The position numbers and the translations under genes are program-made. Shown here piece after piece: positions 38,651 to 47,339 of a DNA stretch of 64,000 nt. Numbering within the stretch: the stretch's first letter is position 1; every line of letters begins with the position of its first letter. The notes beneath the pieces are model-generated. The model searched no databases, was not told where the DNA came from, and saw only the letters and a list, made by a program, of their open reading frames with translations. The stretch is from assembly GCF_030708455.1 (NCBI RefSeq), contig NZ_JAUYWF010000004.1, positions 1 through 64,000 on the forward strand, in the 5' to 3' direction. The stretch comes from Halomonas sp. SSL-5. Lineage in GTDB: Bacteria > Pseudomonadota > Gammaproteobacteria > Pseudomonadales > Halomonadaceae.

Positions 38651-39694
38651 ATGGCCACACGCCTGCTCCCCGAGTGGCATCCCCAGGATGCCGTCCAACT
38701 GACCTGGCCCGGCCCGGAGAGCGACTGGGCATCGATGCTGGAGCGCATCGAGGCGACCCTGGAGGCGATGGTGGTGGCCATTGCCCGCTACGAGAGCGTG
38801 CTGATCAGCGTGCCCACCACGCTTGTCCGCACCCACCTCGCGCGACGCTTCTCCCTGCTGGGTGTCCCTGCCGAGCGGCTGACGCTGGTGGTCGCCGAGG
38901 CGGACGACACCTGGGCTCGCGACCATGGCCCCCTGGCCGTGGAGTGCGACGGCAGGCTGGTACTGAACGACTATGTATTCACCGGCTGGGGCGGGAAATT
39001 TCCCGCCGCCAGGGACAACACCCTGACCCGCCGCCTCGCCGCAGCCGGCGCCTATGCCTGCCCGGTCAGCGAGCGTGGCCTGGTACTGGAGGGCGGCGCC
39101 ATCGAGAGCGACGGCGAGGGTACCCTGCTCACCACCGAGGCCTGCCTGCTCAACCCCAATCGCAACCCCGGGCTCGACCGCCGCGCCGTGGAGGAGTGGC
39201 TCCACGCGGACTTCGGCGTGACGCGGGTGCTGTGGCTGTCCCACGGGCACCTGGAGGGCGACGACACCGACAGCCACGTGGATACCCTGGCCCGCTTCTG
39301 CGACCCGGCCACCATCGCCTACGTGCATTGCGACGACGAGCAGGATCCCCACTACCCGGCGCTTGCCGCCATGGAGGCGGAGCTCGAGGCGATGCGCCGC
39401 GCCGACGGCCAGCCCTACCGTCTGGTGCCCCTGCCCTGGCCCAAAGCCTGCCTGGATCCCGAGGACGGCCACCGCCTGCCGGCCACCTATGCTAACTTCC
39501 TGATCCTCAACGGCGCCGTGCTGGTGCCCACCTACGGCGACGCCGCCGACGCCCGGGCCCTGGCCGCCCTGGCAGAGGCCTTCCCGGACCGCGATATCGT
39601 GCCCATCGACTGTCGCAGCGTGATCCGCCAGCACGGCAGCCTGCACTGCCTGACCATGCAGCTGCCCCGCGGCAGCCTAAGCAAACAGGCCTGA
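38651..39694 (+). CDS. aguA: Agmatine deiminase
   Basis: Guanidino-modifying enzyme of 347 residues that converts agmatine to N-carbamoylputrescine. Family blocks are EADDTWARDHGPLAVE, VLEGGAIESDGEGTLLTTEACLLN, GHLEGDDTDSHVDTLARF and the nucleophile cysteine in GSLHCLTMQLPRG (about Cys333). The next gene in the same direction, aguB, performs the following step. A repeat copy and 294 bp separate them, more than expected in an operon. Confidence 0.92.
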   Translation: MATRLLPEWHPQDAVQLTWPGPESDWASMLERIEATLEAMVVAIARYESVLISVPTTLVRTHLARRFSLLGVPAERLTLVVAEADDTWARDHGPLAVECDGRLVLNDYVFTGWGGKFPAARDNTLTRRLAAAGAYACPVSERGLVLEGGAIESDGEGTLLTTEACLLNPNRNPGLDRRAVEEWLHADFGVTRVLWLSHGHLEGDDTDSHVDTLARFCDPATIAYVHCDDEQDPHYPALAAMEAELEAMRRADGQPYRLVPLPWPKACLDPEDGHRLPATYANFLILNGAVLVPTYGDAADARALAALAEAFPDRDIVPIDCRSVIRQHGSLHCLTMQLPRGSLSKQA

Positions 39695-39720
39695 AAACTG
39701 TCTCATAGCCACACCAGCAG

Positions 39721-39919
39721 GGGCGCTGGGGACAAGCCGAAGAGGAGGTCCTACGCCAGGGGTGAGGAGCGAAGCTCCGAACGGGCTGACCATGGATGGT
39801 CAGCACCGGCCCTGCAAGCGGCGCAGGATGCGAGAGCGCCGCAGGGCGTCGGTAGCGTACAGGGAGGGAGGTATTCACAGCGCCTCCTCGACGGTCCGGC
39901 GCTCCGGGGCTTGTCGCCA
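39721..39919 (+). repeat. Dispersed Halomonas-type repeat, copy B (long form)
   Basis: About 200 bp between aguA and aguB. It starts GGGCGCTGGGGACAAGCCGA and ends CGGGGCTTGTCGCC, an imperfect inverted repeat. Inside are AGAGGAGGTCCTACGCCAGG, a perfect dyad around ATGG (GCTGACCAT and ATGGTCAGC, 39785-39804), GTAGCGTACAGGG and GTATTCACAGCGCCTCCT. It is the longest of three copies in this window and has no gene. I recall similar elements from Halomonas genomes but could not check. Confidence 0.8.
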
Positions 39920-39988
39920 GAAAAGCCCCGAGCGGCGATGACAGCCTTTAAGTGAATCCAGAGTAACCAGACACGAGGAGAGTTCACC

Positions 39989-40888
39989 ATGTCCCGCCAT
40001 CTGAAGGTCGGCCTGGTCCAGCAGCCCGCCTGGCCCGACAAGGCCAGGAGCCTCGCCGAGAGCGAGGCCGGCATCCGCGAGCTGGCCGCCGCCGGCGCCG
40101 AGCTGGTCATGCTCCAGGAACTGCACGCCACCCACTACTTCTGCCAGTACGAAGACACCGAGCTGTTCGACCTGGCCGAGCCCCTGGACGGCCCCACCGG
40201 CAGTCGCCTGGCCGCGCTGGCCGCCGAACTCGATATCGTGCTGGTGGGTTCGCTCTTCGAGCGCCGCGCCGCCGGGCTCTACCACAACACCGCGGTGGTC
40301 TATGACCGCAAGCGTGGCGCCGTCGGGCACTACCGCAAGATGCATATCCCCGACGACCCGGGCTTCTATGAGAAGTTCTACTTCACCCCGGGGGACGCCG
40401 ACGGCGCCGGGCAGGGCTTCGCCCCCATCGACACCTCGGTAGGCCGGCTCGGCGTGCTGGTGTGTTGGGACCAGTGGTACCCGGAAGCGGCGCGCCTGAT
40501 GGCCCTGGCCGGCGCGGAACTGCTGCTCTACCCCACCGCCATCGGCTGGGACCCCGCCGACGACGATGCCGAGAAGTCACGCCAGAAGGACGCCTGGACG
40601 CTGATCCAGCGCAGCCACGCGGTGGCCAACGGGGTGCCGGTGGTGGTGGCCAACCGCGTCGACCACGAGCCGGACCACTCCGGGGTCGGGCGCGGCGTCG
40701 ACTTCTGGGGCGGCAGCTTCATCGCCGGCCCCCAGGGCGAGCTGCTGGCCCACGCCGGCACCCAGGCCGAGCGCCTGCTGGTGACCCTGGATATGGGCCG
40801 CGGCGAGGACGTGCGACGCATCTGGCCCTACCTCAGGGATCGCCGCGTCGACGCCTACGGCGACCTGACCCGCCGCTATCGAGACTGA
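39989..40888 (+). CDS. aguB: N-carbamoylputrescine amidase
   Basis: Nitrilase-superfamily amidase of 299 residues that hydrolyses N-carbamoylputrescine to putrescine. The Glu-Lys-Cys triad is clear: Glu44 (MLQELHATHYF), Lys117 (HYRKMHIPDDPGFYEKFYF) and Cys159 (LGVLVCWDQWYPEAAR). The GFYEKFYFTPGD segment is typical for this specificity. A GAGGAG ribosome binding site precedes the ATG. Copies B and C of the dispersed repeat flank the gene in the same orientation. Confidence 0.94.
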   Translation: MSRHLKVGLVQQPAWPDKARSLAESEAGIRELAAAGAELVMLQELHATHYFCQYEDTELFDLAEPLDGPTGSRLAALAAELDIVLVGSLFERRAAGLYHNTAVVYDRKRGAVGHYRKMHIPDDPGFYEKFYFTPGDADGAGQGFAPIDTSVGRLGVLVCWDQWYPEAARLMALAGAELLLYPTAIGWDPADDDAEKSRQKDAWTLIQRSHAVANGVPVVVANRVDHEPDHSGVGRGVDFWGGSFIAGPQGELLAHAGTQAERLLVTLDMGRGEDVRRIWPYLRDRRVDAYGDLTRRYRD

Positions 40889-40911
40889 GACCGAAACAGC
40901 GGGCAAGCCGA

Positions 40912-41008
40912 GGGCGCCGGGGGCAGGCCGAAGAGGAGGTCCGAGGACCAGGGATGGCCGAGGTAGCGTACAGGGACGTATTCACAGCGCCTCCTGGCAG
41001 GCCTGCCG
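40912..41008 (+). repeat. Dispersed Halomonas-type repeat, copy C (short form)
   Basis: Matches copy B at its ends (GGCGCCGGGGGCAGGCCGA, AGAGGAGGTCC, GTAGCGTACAGGGACGTATT, CACAGCGCCTCCT) but lacks the middle part with the dyad. It lies between aguB and uraA and has the same orientation as copy B. Confidence 0.75.
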
Positions 41009-41045
41009 CCGGTAAAGCCCGGCGACGAGCCTGTTTGGCTGCTGT

Positions 41046-42290
41046 CTACTCGTCCTCCTCGGCGCCGGGCAGCACCCAGTTGAGGACGATGCCCACCAGC
41101 GCGGCCAGGCTCACCCCCTGCAGGGTGAACTGGCCGCCGCCCACCTGCATGCCGCCGATGCCGAACACCAGGATCAGCGAGATCACCACCAGGTTGCGCG
41201 GCGCGGTCAGCGAGTGGCCGGCGCGCACCAGGGTGTTCATGCCCACCACGGCGATGGAGCCGAACAACAGCGTCATGATCCCCCCCATCACCGGCCCGGG
41301 GATGGTCTGCAGGAACGCTCCCAGCTTGGCGATGAAGGCCAGGACGATGGCGGTGCAGGCCGCCACCAGCATGATGCGCGGGTCGAAGGCGCGGGTCAGG
41401 GTCACCGCCCCGGTCACCTCGGAATAGGTGGTGTTGGGCGGACCGCCGAACAGCGCCGCCGCGGTGGTGGCCAGGCCATCGCCGAGCAGGGTGCGATGCA
41501 GGCCGGGCTTCTCCAGGTAGTTGCGACGAGTCACCGAGCCGATCGCCACCATGTCACCGATATGCTCCACCGCCGGGGCAATGGCCACCGGGATCATGAA
41601 CAGGATCGCCGCCCAATGGAAGCTTGGCGCGGTGAACTCGGGAATGGCCAGCCAGGCCGACTCGCGCACCGGCGTGAAATCCACCAGCCCCATGATCAAT
41701 GCCAGGACATAGCCGGTGACGATGCCGCCCATGATCGGCACCAGACGCACGATACCGCGCCCGAACACCGCCAGCACCAGGGTCACCAGCAGGCTTGCCA
41801 TCGACAGGAACAGCGCCGGGCCGTAGTCGATATGATCGCTGGTCTCGCCGGTCGCCATGCTCACCGCCACCGGCGCCAGGGCCAGGCCGATCACCATGAT
41901 CACCGGTCCCACCACCACCGCCGGCAGCAGGCGGTGCAGCCAGGCGGTGCCCTTGAGGCGAACGGCCTGGGAGATCGCCACATAGACCAGGCCGGCGGCC
42001 ATCAGCCCGCCCATGGTGGCCGACACACCGAAGTTGGCGATGGATCCCTGGATCGGCGCGATGAAGGCAAACGACGAGGCCAGGAAGACCGGCACCGTCA
42101 GCCGCGTCACCCCGTGGAACAGCAGCGTGCCAATACCGGCGGTAAACAGCGCCACGCTGGGGTCCAGGCCGGTGAGCAGCGGCACCAGCACCAGGGCGCC
42201 GAAGGCGACGAACAGCATCTGCACGCCGGTGAGCAGCGTGCGTGGCAGGGAGTCGGCGGGTCGCGTGACGGCCGTTGAAGAGTCACTCAT
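41046..42290 (-). CDS. uraA: Uracil permease
   Basis: NCS2-family symporter of 414 residues with about 12-14 membrane segments and the family motif region GLATTAAALFGGPPNTTYSEVTG, plus AVEHIGDMVAIG with the substrate-contacting glutamate and histidine. It follows upp, as in E. coli. The ATG at 42290 has a GGAG site; an ATG five codons upstream lies inside the terminator hairpin region and has none. It ends in an acidic tail (GAEEDE). Confidence 0.92.
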   Translation of the reverse strand: MSDSSTAVTRPADSLPRTLLTGVQMLFVAFGALVLVPLLTGLDPSVALFTAGIGTLLFHGVTRLTVPVFLASSFAFIAPIQGSIANFGVSATMGGLMAAGLVYVAISQAVRLKGTAWLHRLLPAVVVGPVIMVIGLALAPVAVSMATGETSDHIDYGPALFLSMASLLVTLVLAVFGRGIVRLVPIMGGIVTGYVLALIMGLVDFTPVRESAWLAIPEFTAPSFHWAAILFMIPVAIAPAVEHIGDMVAIGSVTRRNYLEKPGLHRTLLGDGLATTAAALFGGPPNTTYSEVTGAVTLTRAFDPRIMLVAACTAIVLAFIAKLGAFLQTIPGPVMGGIMTLLFGSIAVVGMNTLVRAGHSLTAPRNLVVISLILVFGIGGMQVGGGQFTLQGVSLAALVGIVLNWVLPGAEEDE

Positions 42291-42303
42291 AAGACGGGTC
42301 TCC

Positions 42304-42338
42304 ATGAAAACGCCCCTGGAGCGAGGTCTCAGGGGCGT
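42304..42338 (-). terminator. Terminator or attenuator between upp and uraA
   Basis: On the minus strand a 9-bp stem (42310-42318 with 42330-42338) is followed directly by TTTTC. It lies 20 bp after the upp stop and just before the uraA ribosome binding site, so it can lower uraA expression relative to upp. No alternative pairing that would act as an antiterminator was found. Confidence 0.65.
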
Positions 42339-42358
42339 GATGACAGGTTCGCAAGGGG

Positions 42359-42988
42359 TTAGCGCGTGCCGAAGATCTTATCGCCCGCATCGCCCAGGCC
42401 GGGGACGATATAGCCGTTCTCGTCGAGGCGCTCATCCACGCCGGCGGTATAGATCTCGATATCCGGGTAGGCCTCCTGCACCCGCGTGATGCCCTCGGGG
42501 GCGGCCACCAGCACGATGACCTTCATATGCTTGCAGCCCCGTTCGCGCAGCATGTCCAGCGTCGCCACCATGGTCCCGCCGGTGGCCAGCATGGGGTCGA
42601 TGACGATGGCCATGCGCTCGTCGAGATCATTGGCGAACTTGGCGAAGTACGGCACCGGCTCGAGGGTCTCTTCGTCGCGATAGAGGCCCACCACGCTGAT
42701 CCGGGCACTGGGGATCAGGTCGGTGACGCCGTCGAGCATGCCCAGGCCGGCGCGCAGGATCGGCACGATGGTGACCTTCTTGCCCTTGAGCAGCTTGACC
42801 GGAATCTTCTCGCCGCTCCAGCCATCGATCTCCTGCTCCTGGAGCTCCAGGTCGCTGGTTGCCTCGTAGGTGAGCAGCTTGGCCAGCTCGCCGGCCAGTT
42901 CGCGAAAACTCTTGGTGCTGATGCCGGCTTCGCGCATCAGGCCCAGCTTGTGCTGGACCAGGGGGTGCTGGATGGCATGGACGCTCAT
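42359..42988 (-). CDS. upp: Uracil phosphoribosyltransferase
   Basis: Salvage enzyme of 209 residues making UMP from uracil and PRPP. It has [32 protein letters not shown] (PRPP loop) and the C-terminal [16 protein letters not shown] uracil-binding segment. Length equals the family norm. A promoter overlapping the end of ung (43082-43110) gives a leader of about 85 nt. Confidence 0.97.
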   Translation of the reverse strand: MSVHAIQHPLVQHKLGLMREAGISTKSFRELAGELAKLLTYEATSDLELQEQEIDGWSGEKIPVKLLKGKKVTIVPILRAGLGMLDGVTDLIPSARISVVGLYRDEETLEPVPYFAKFANDLDERMAIVIDPMLATGGTMVATLDMLRERGCKHMKVIVLVAAPEGITRVQEAYPDIEIYTAGVDERLDENGYIVPGLGDAGDKIFGTR

Positions 42989-43081
42989 GGGCGGGACCTC
43001 TTCACTGGTGCGACGGGGGATTACGGGCGACGGGAACCGGTCGACCTTGGTCGCATGGACCGCGGTGACAAATTGCGCGCC

Positions 43082-43110
43082 ATTCTACCCGCATCCTGCG
43101 TTGAGGTTAA
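43082..43110 (-). promoter_or_regulatory. Candidate upp promoter
   Basis: On the minus strand TTAACC (43105-43110) is 17 bp from TAGAAT (43082-43087). The -35 overlaps the ung stop codon. It would let upp-uraA be transcribed apart from the purine genes upstream. Confidence 0.55.
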
Positions 43111-43805
43111 GGCGCGCTCGCGTCCGGTTGCTCGGGCAGTTGCCAGTCGATGGGCTCACGTCCGTGCTCGACGAGGAAGGCATTGGCCCGGGAGAAGTGA
43201 TGGTTGCCGAAGAAGCCACGATGGGCGGAGAGCGGCGAGGGGTGCGGCGACTCCAGCACCAGGTGGCGCGAGGTATCGATCAGTGCCTTCTTCTTGCGTG
43301 CCGGGCTGCCCCAGAGCAGGAACACCGAGGGCTCGGCATGCTCGCTCACCGTCTCGATGGCGCGGTCGGTGAAGGCCTCCCAGCCGCGGCCGCGATGGGA
43401 GCCGGCGTTGCCCTGCTCCACCGTCAGCGAGGCGTTGAGCAGCAGCACCCCCTGGCGCGCCCAGTGCTCCAGGTTGCCGTGGGACACGGGTTGGACGCCG
43501 ACGTCGGCGGCGAGCTCCTTGTAGATATTGGCAAGCGACGGGGGGATGCGCACCCCGGGCCTCACCGAGAAGCAGAGCCCATGAGCCTGGCCGGGGCCGT
43601 GATAGGGATCCTGGCCGAGGATCACCACCTTGACCCTTTCCAGGGGGGTGAGCTCGAAGGCGCGAAACCACTCCGAGGAGTGGGGGTAGATCACCTTCCT
43701 GGCGGCCTTCTCGGCGGCCAGGAAATCGCGCAGCGCCTGCATGTAGGAGGCCTTAAGCTCCTCCTCGAGCCACTGCTGCCAATCGGCGGGTAGCGGTGCG
43801 GCCAT
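43107..43805 (-). CDS. ung: Uracil-DNA glycosylase
   Basis: Family 1 repair enzyme of 232 residues that removes uracil from DNA. It has the water-activating loop [18 protein letters not shown] (Asp66), [12 protein letters not shown], and the leucine loop [13 protein letters not shown]. The start at 43805 follows GGAGGA; the longer frame overlaps gpt. Its place inside a nucleobase salvage cluster is notable, since the cluster otherwise holds transferases and permeases. Confidence 0.96.
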   Translation of the reverse strand: MAAPLPADWQQWLEEELKASYMQALRDFLAAEKAARKVIYPHSSEWFRAFELTPLERVKVVILGQDPYHGPGQAHGLCFSVRPGVRIPPSLANIYKELAADVGVQPVSHGNLEHWARQGVLLLNASLTVEQGNAGSHRGRGWEAFTDRAIETVSEHAEPSVFLLWGSPARKKKALIDTSRHLVLESPHPSPLSAHRGFFGNHHFSRANAFLVEHGREPIDWQLPEQPDASAP

Positions 43806-43821
43806 GCCTGTCCTCCTCGCC

Positions 43822-44301
43822 TCAGCGCTTGACCTGGTCGGCCAGCGGCTCGACATAGGCCACGCCCATGTCCCAGGGGAACTGGATCCAGCAGTCCTGG
43901 GCCACCTCGGTGAGGTACTGGTCGACCAGCGGCTTGCCCTCGGGCTTGGCGTAGACGGTCACGAAGTGGGCCCGGGGCAGCAGCTCGCGCACCTTGCGGG
44001 CGGTCTTGCCGGTATCGACCAGATCATCCACCAGCAGCCAGCCGTCGCCATCGTGATCGACGCCCTTCATCACCTCCAGGCCACCCTGATCCATATGGTC
44101 GTAGCTGCTGATGCAGACGGTGTCGATCAACCGGACGTTGAGTTCGCGGGCGATCAGCGCCGCGGGAATCAGCCCGCCGCGGGTGATGGCGATGATGCCC
44201 TTGAAGTCACGCTCCACCAGGCGGTGGCAGAGCTCGCGCACGTCGCGGTGCAGCTGATCCCAGGAGACGGTGAAGTGCTGATGATAACGATTGCTGCTCA
44301 T
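43822..44301 (-). CDS. gpt: Xanthine-guanine phosphoribosyltransferase
   Basis: Purine salvage enzyme of 159 residues. It closely follows the E. coli Gpt pattern: [69 protein letters not shown] (PRPP loop) and [12 protein letters not shown]. The start at 44301 fits this family; an upstream in-frame start runs into apt. Apt lies 4 bp away, ung 16 bp away. Confidence 0.93.
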   Translation of the reverse strand: MSSNRYHQHFTVSWDQLHRDVRELCHRLVERDFKGIIAITRGGLIPAALIARELNVRLIDTVCISSYDHMDQGGLEVMKGVDHDGDGWLLVDDLVDTGKTARKVRELLPRAHFVTVYAKPEGKPLVDQYLTEVAQDCWIQFPWDMGVAYVEPLADQVKR

Positions 44302-44305
44302 GGGA

Positions 44306-44851
44306 TCACTCGTCCTCGGTGAAGGAACAGACGGCAAAGACACCGTAGCCGGCCTCGCGGATGCGCTGGGATCCGCCGAGGTCCGGCAGGTCGACGATGG
44401 TGGCGGTCTCCACCACCTGGCCGCCGCTGCGGCTGATCAGCTTGGCGGCGGCCAGCATGGTGCCGCCGGTGGCGATCAGATCATCGACGATCAGGATGCG
44501 GTCGCCCGCCTTGAAGGCATCGGAGTGCAGTTCCACCTCCGCCTCGCCGTATTCCAGGGTGTAGGTCTCGCTGATGGTGCGAAACGGCAGCTTGCCCTTC
44601 TTGCGTACCGGCACGAAGCTGCAACCCAGCTCGTAGGCCAGCGGTGCGCCGACGATGAAGCCGCGGGCGTCGATGGCCGCCACGGCGTCGATATCCATCT
44701 CCTGATAGCGGTGCACGAAGCTGTCGACCAGCTTGCGGAAGGCGGCGCTGTTCTGCAGCAACGGGGTGATATCGCGGAAGTTGACCCCCGGCTGTGGCCA
44801 GTCGGGGACGGTGCGGATGACGGACTTGATGTAGTCGCCGTAGATGCTCAT
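44306..44851 (-). CDS. apt: Adenine phosphoribosyltransferase
   Basis: Salvage enzyme of 181 residues forming AMP from adenine. Blocks: [56 protein letters not shown] and [18 protein letters not shown] (PRPP loop). GGAG-type sequence precedes the ATG at 44851. The permease gene is 22 bp upstream, gpt 4 bp downstream. Confidence 0.96.
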   Translation of the reverse strand: MSIYGDYIKSVIRTVPDWPQPGVNFRDITPLLQNSAAFRKLVDSFVHRYQEMDIDAVAAIDARGFIVGAPLAYELGCSFVPVRKKGKLPFRTISETYTLEYGEAEVELHSDAFKAGDRILIVDDLIATGGTMLAAAKLISRSGGQVVETATIVDLPDLGGSQRIREAGYGVFAVCSFTEDE

Positions 44852-44873
44852 GGAGGATACCGGTAATGAATGA

Positions 44874-46178
44874 TCAGTCGAGGAACAGGAACTTGGCGGC
44901 GAACAGCAGCGCCAGTACGACCACCGCGGGGTTGAGGTCACGGAAGCGGCCGGAGAGCGCCTTTATGGCAACGAAGCTGATGAAGCCCAGGGCGATTCCC
45001 TCGGCGATGGAGAAGGTCAGCGGCATGGCCAGGGCGGCGATCAGCACCGGAGCGGCATCGGTGGGGTCTTCCCAGTTGGCATGGGCCAGGCTGCCGGCCA
45101 TCAGTACCGCCACATAGAGCAGCGCACCGGCGGTGGCATAGGCCGGGATGGAGCCCGCCAGCGGCGCGAAGAACAGGCTGATCAGGAACAGCACGGCCAC
45201 CACCACGGCGGTCAGGCCGGTGCGCCCGCCCGAGGCGATGCCCGCGGTGGATTCCACGTAGCTGGTGGTGGTGGAGGTGCCCAGCACGGCGCCGGCCATG
45301 GAAGCGGTACTGTCGGCCATCATCGCCCGGCCGATGCGCGGCAGCTTGCCGTCCTTGTCGAGCAGCCCACCCTTGTGGGCAACGCCGATCAGGGTGCCGG
45401 AGGTGTCGAATAGGTCGACGAACAGGAAGGCGAAGATCACGCTGAGCATCGCTACATCCAGCGCACCGGCCAGATCCAGGGCCATGAAGGTAGGGGCCAT
45501 GGAGGGCGGCATGGACATCAGGCCGCCATACTCGTTATGGCCCAGCAGCATGGCCAGCAGGGTGATGCCGAGGATACCGATCATCACCGCCCCGGTGACC
45601 CGCATGTAGGAGAGCGCGGTGATCACGAAGAAGCCCAGCAGCGCATACAGCGCCGACGGCTCCGAGAGGTCGCCCACCGCGACATAGGTGGCCGGATTGG
45701 CGACCACGATGCCGGCGTTCTTCATGGCGATCATCGCCAGGAACAGGCCGATACCCGCGGCGATGCCAAGGCGCAGTGAGAGCGGGATCGAGTTGATGAT
45801 CCACTCGCGAACACGGAAGATGCTGAGCAGGAAGAAGGTCAGGCCCGAGAAGAAGACCGCACCCAGTGCCGCCTCCCAGGTGTAGCCCATGCCCAGCACC
45901 ACGCCGTAGGTAAAGAAGGCGTTGAGCCCCATGCCCGGCGCCTGGGCGATGGGATAATTGGCCCACAACCCCATCACCAGGCAGCCCAGTGCCGCGGCCA
46001 GGCAGGTCGCGACGAACACCGCACCGTAGTCCATGCCCGCCTCGGAGAGGATGCTGGGGTTGACGAAGATGATGTAGGCCATCGTCAGGAAGGTGGTGAA
46101 CCCCGCGATGACCTCCGTCTTGACGGAGGTCTTGTGCTCGGAGAGCTTGAATTGACGTTCGATCAGGCGATTCAGCAT
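44874..46178 (-). CDS. Adenine/guanine/hypoxanthine permease (AzgA-like)
   Basis: Purine permease of 434 residues with about 12-14 membrane segments. It begins [20 protein letters not shown] and has the family blocks [52 protein letters not shown] and [22 protein letters not shown]. This is the AzgA/PurP/GhxP group, whose members differ in base preference; the exact substrate cannot be told. It heads a cluster with apt and gpt, which would trap imported adenine and guanine. The start at 46178 has an AGGA site. Confidence 0.9.
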   Translation of the reverse strand: MLNRLIERQFKLSEHKTSVKTEVIAGFTTFLTMAYIIFVNPSILSEAGMDYGAVFVATCLAAALGCLVMGLWANYPIAQAPGMGLNAFFTYGVVLGMGYTWEAALGAVFFSGLTFFLLSIFRVREWIINSIPLSLRLGIAAGIGLFLAMIAMKNAGIVVANPATYVAVGDLSEPSALYALLGFFVITALSYMRVTGAVMIGILGITLLAMLLGHNEYGGLMSMPPSMAPTFMALDLAGALDVAMLSVIFAFLFVDLFDTSGTLIGVAHKGGLLDKDGKLPRIGRAMMADSTASMAGAVLGTSTTTSYVESTAGIASGGRTGLTAVVVAVLFLISLFFAPLAGSIPAYATAGALLYVAVLMAGSLAHANWEDPTDAAPVLIAALAMPLTFSIAEGIALGFISFVAIKALSGRFRDLNPAVVVLALLFAAKFLFLD

Positions 46179-46325
46179 GGTGTCGTTCCTGGGCGCGTGG
46201 ACGGTGCTGCGATCCTGGGTGCGGAAAAGCCGCACATGGTACCCAAAGCCTCACGGCGATGCGAGGCGGCAGCGTCTGCCAAGTTAAGCAGCTGACGGTA
46301 GCGGCGTCAGCCGCCGCCACCAACG

Positions 46326-46955
46326 CTAGAGGCCACGGGTCGCAAGCACCCGCTCCACCGTCTCGACGATGGCCTGGGTCTGGGGGTCGATCTCGATATT
46401 GACCCGATCGCCGGGCACACGCTCGCCCAGGACGGTGCGGTGCAGGGTCTCGGGAATCAGGTCGACGCAGAAGCGCGGCCCATGCTCGGGGCTGGCGCGG
46501 CGCACCTCGCCGATGGTCAGGCTGGCCCCGTCGACGCCGATATAGCCCTTGTCGAACAGGAAGCGACCCAGGGCATGGGGCAGCTCGAACCACAGCCGGC
46601 GATTATGGGGCGCCTCGTCGAGCTCGACCAGCTCGGCCACGGCCATGACGTGTCCCGACATGGCATGCCCGCCGATCTCGTCGCCGAAGCGCGCCGCGCG
46701 CTCGATATTGACGCGACCGCCCACCGCCAGGTCGCCCAGGTTGGTGACCCGCAGCGTCTCGCGCATCAGGTCGAAGCTGACGCGCTCGCCGTCGATGGCG
46801 GTCACCGTGAGACAGACGCCGTTATGGGCCACCGAGGCACCGATCGCGAGCCCCTCCCCCAGATTCTCGGGCAGCACGACGACATGGGTACGGAAGGCCT
46901 CGGCCTCCTGGATGGCCACCACCTCGGCGGTGCCCTGCACGATGCCAGTGAACAT
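46326..46955 (-). CDS. ribE: Riboflavin synthase alpha chain
   Basis: Lumazine dismutase of 209 residues forming riboflavin from two 6,7-dimethyl-8-ribityllumazine. It has the two-fold repeat of the family: MFTGIVQGTAEV, NGVCLTVT and GGHAMSGHVM in the first half and GRFLFDKGYIGVDGASLTI and NIEIDP in the second. It stands alone, away from other rib genes. No FMN riboswitch pattern is seen in the upstream spacer. Confidence 0.94.
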   Translation of the reverse strand: MFTGIVQGTAEVVAIQEAEAFRTHVVVLPENLGEGLAIGASVAHNGVCLTVTAIDGERVSFDLMRETLRVTNLGDLAVGGRVNIERAARFGDEIGGHAMSGHVMAVAELVELDEAPHNRRLWFELPHALGRFLFDKGYIGVDGASLTIGEVRRASPEHGPRFCVDLIPETLHRTVLGERVPGDRVNIEIDPQTQAIVETVERVLATRGL

Positions 46956-47130
46956 GGCGTCTCCTTGGCTACGGGTGCCCCACAGCGGGGCGGGAAGATG
47001 GACGAGTGTAGGGAATTCTGTCCCTTCCCGTCCATCGCCGCCAGCCACCACAAGATCCACCATATTTCGCGATATCGACAAAGGATATTTCGGCCTGAAC
47101 GGCGCAAGACCAGGAGGCCCGCCGGCGTGA
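46956..47130. other. ribE/metN divergent spacer, ribE side
   Basis: No gene is seen here. It includes an A+T-rich stretch (about 47060-47092, ATATTTCGCGATATCGAC) likely to hold the ribE promoter, but no -35/-10 pair with proper spacing was found. The metN promoter begins at 47131. Confidence 0.4.
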
Positions 47131-47159
47131 TTGACAGACCCATGGCCTGCCCCTATCCT
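47131..47159 (+). promoter_or_regulatory. Promoter of the metNIQ leader
   Basis: TTGACA (47131-47136, perfect) is 17 bp from TATCCT (47154-47159). The predicted start near 47166 lies about 10 nt before the riboswitch aptamer, so the transcript would begin almost at its first helix. Confidence 0.7.
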
Positions 47160-47176
47160 TGCCGGCTACATTGAAT

Positions 47177-47249
47177 GGCGCCGATTTGAACCCGGCTTGC
47201 GGGCGCCCGCGACATGACTCGTCATGGCGTGAAGTGCAGCTAAAAGGGT
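47177..47249 (+). promoter_or_regulatory. SAM-II-class riboswitch aptamer
   Basis: The leader of metN matches the SAM-II pattern. Helix P1 is GGCGCC (47177-47182) with GGCGCC (47202-47207). The loop is GATTTGAACCCGGCTTGCG, against TGATTTAACCGTATTGCAA in the best known SAM-II RNA. The 3' strand is GTGCAGCTAAAAGGG, against TGTAGCTAAAAAGGG. Pseudoknot pairs are possible between ACCC (47190-47193) and GGGT (47246-47249) and between TTGC (47197-47200) and GCAG (47236-47239). An extra hairpin (47208-47229, CATGAC and GTCATG) is inserted between P1 and the 3' strand. SAM-II RNAs control methionine genes, which fits metNIQ. Confidence 0.78.
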
Positions 47250-47264
47250 GTGTCCAGCGTTGAT

Positions 47265-47291
47265 GGCCACCCGCAAGGGTGGCCTTTTTTT
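47265..47291 (+). terminator. Intrinsic terminator in the metN leader
   Basis: An 8-bp stem (GGCCACCC 47265-47272 with GGGTGGCC 47277-47284, loop GCAA) is followed by seven T, 48 bp before the metN ATG. The aptamer strand GGGTG (47246-47250) can pair with CACCC (47268-47272) of the terminator, which would act as an antiterminator when the aptamer is not bound. Confidence 0.88.
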
Positions 47292-47339
47292 GGCCCCTGC
47301 CCTGCACCGCCCGCCTCGGCGCCCACAGCGGTGGCATCC

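Noticed and set aside
46200..46230. Terminator or riboswitch in the permease leader
   Set aside because: GTGCGG...CCGCAC forms a 6-bp hairpin without a T tract, and no purine riboswitch core could be recognised.
46956..47130. FMN riboswitch upstream of ribE
   Set aside because: No AGGGCGGGG/CCC-type conserved RFN segments could be found on the minus strand.
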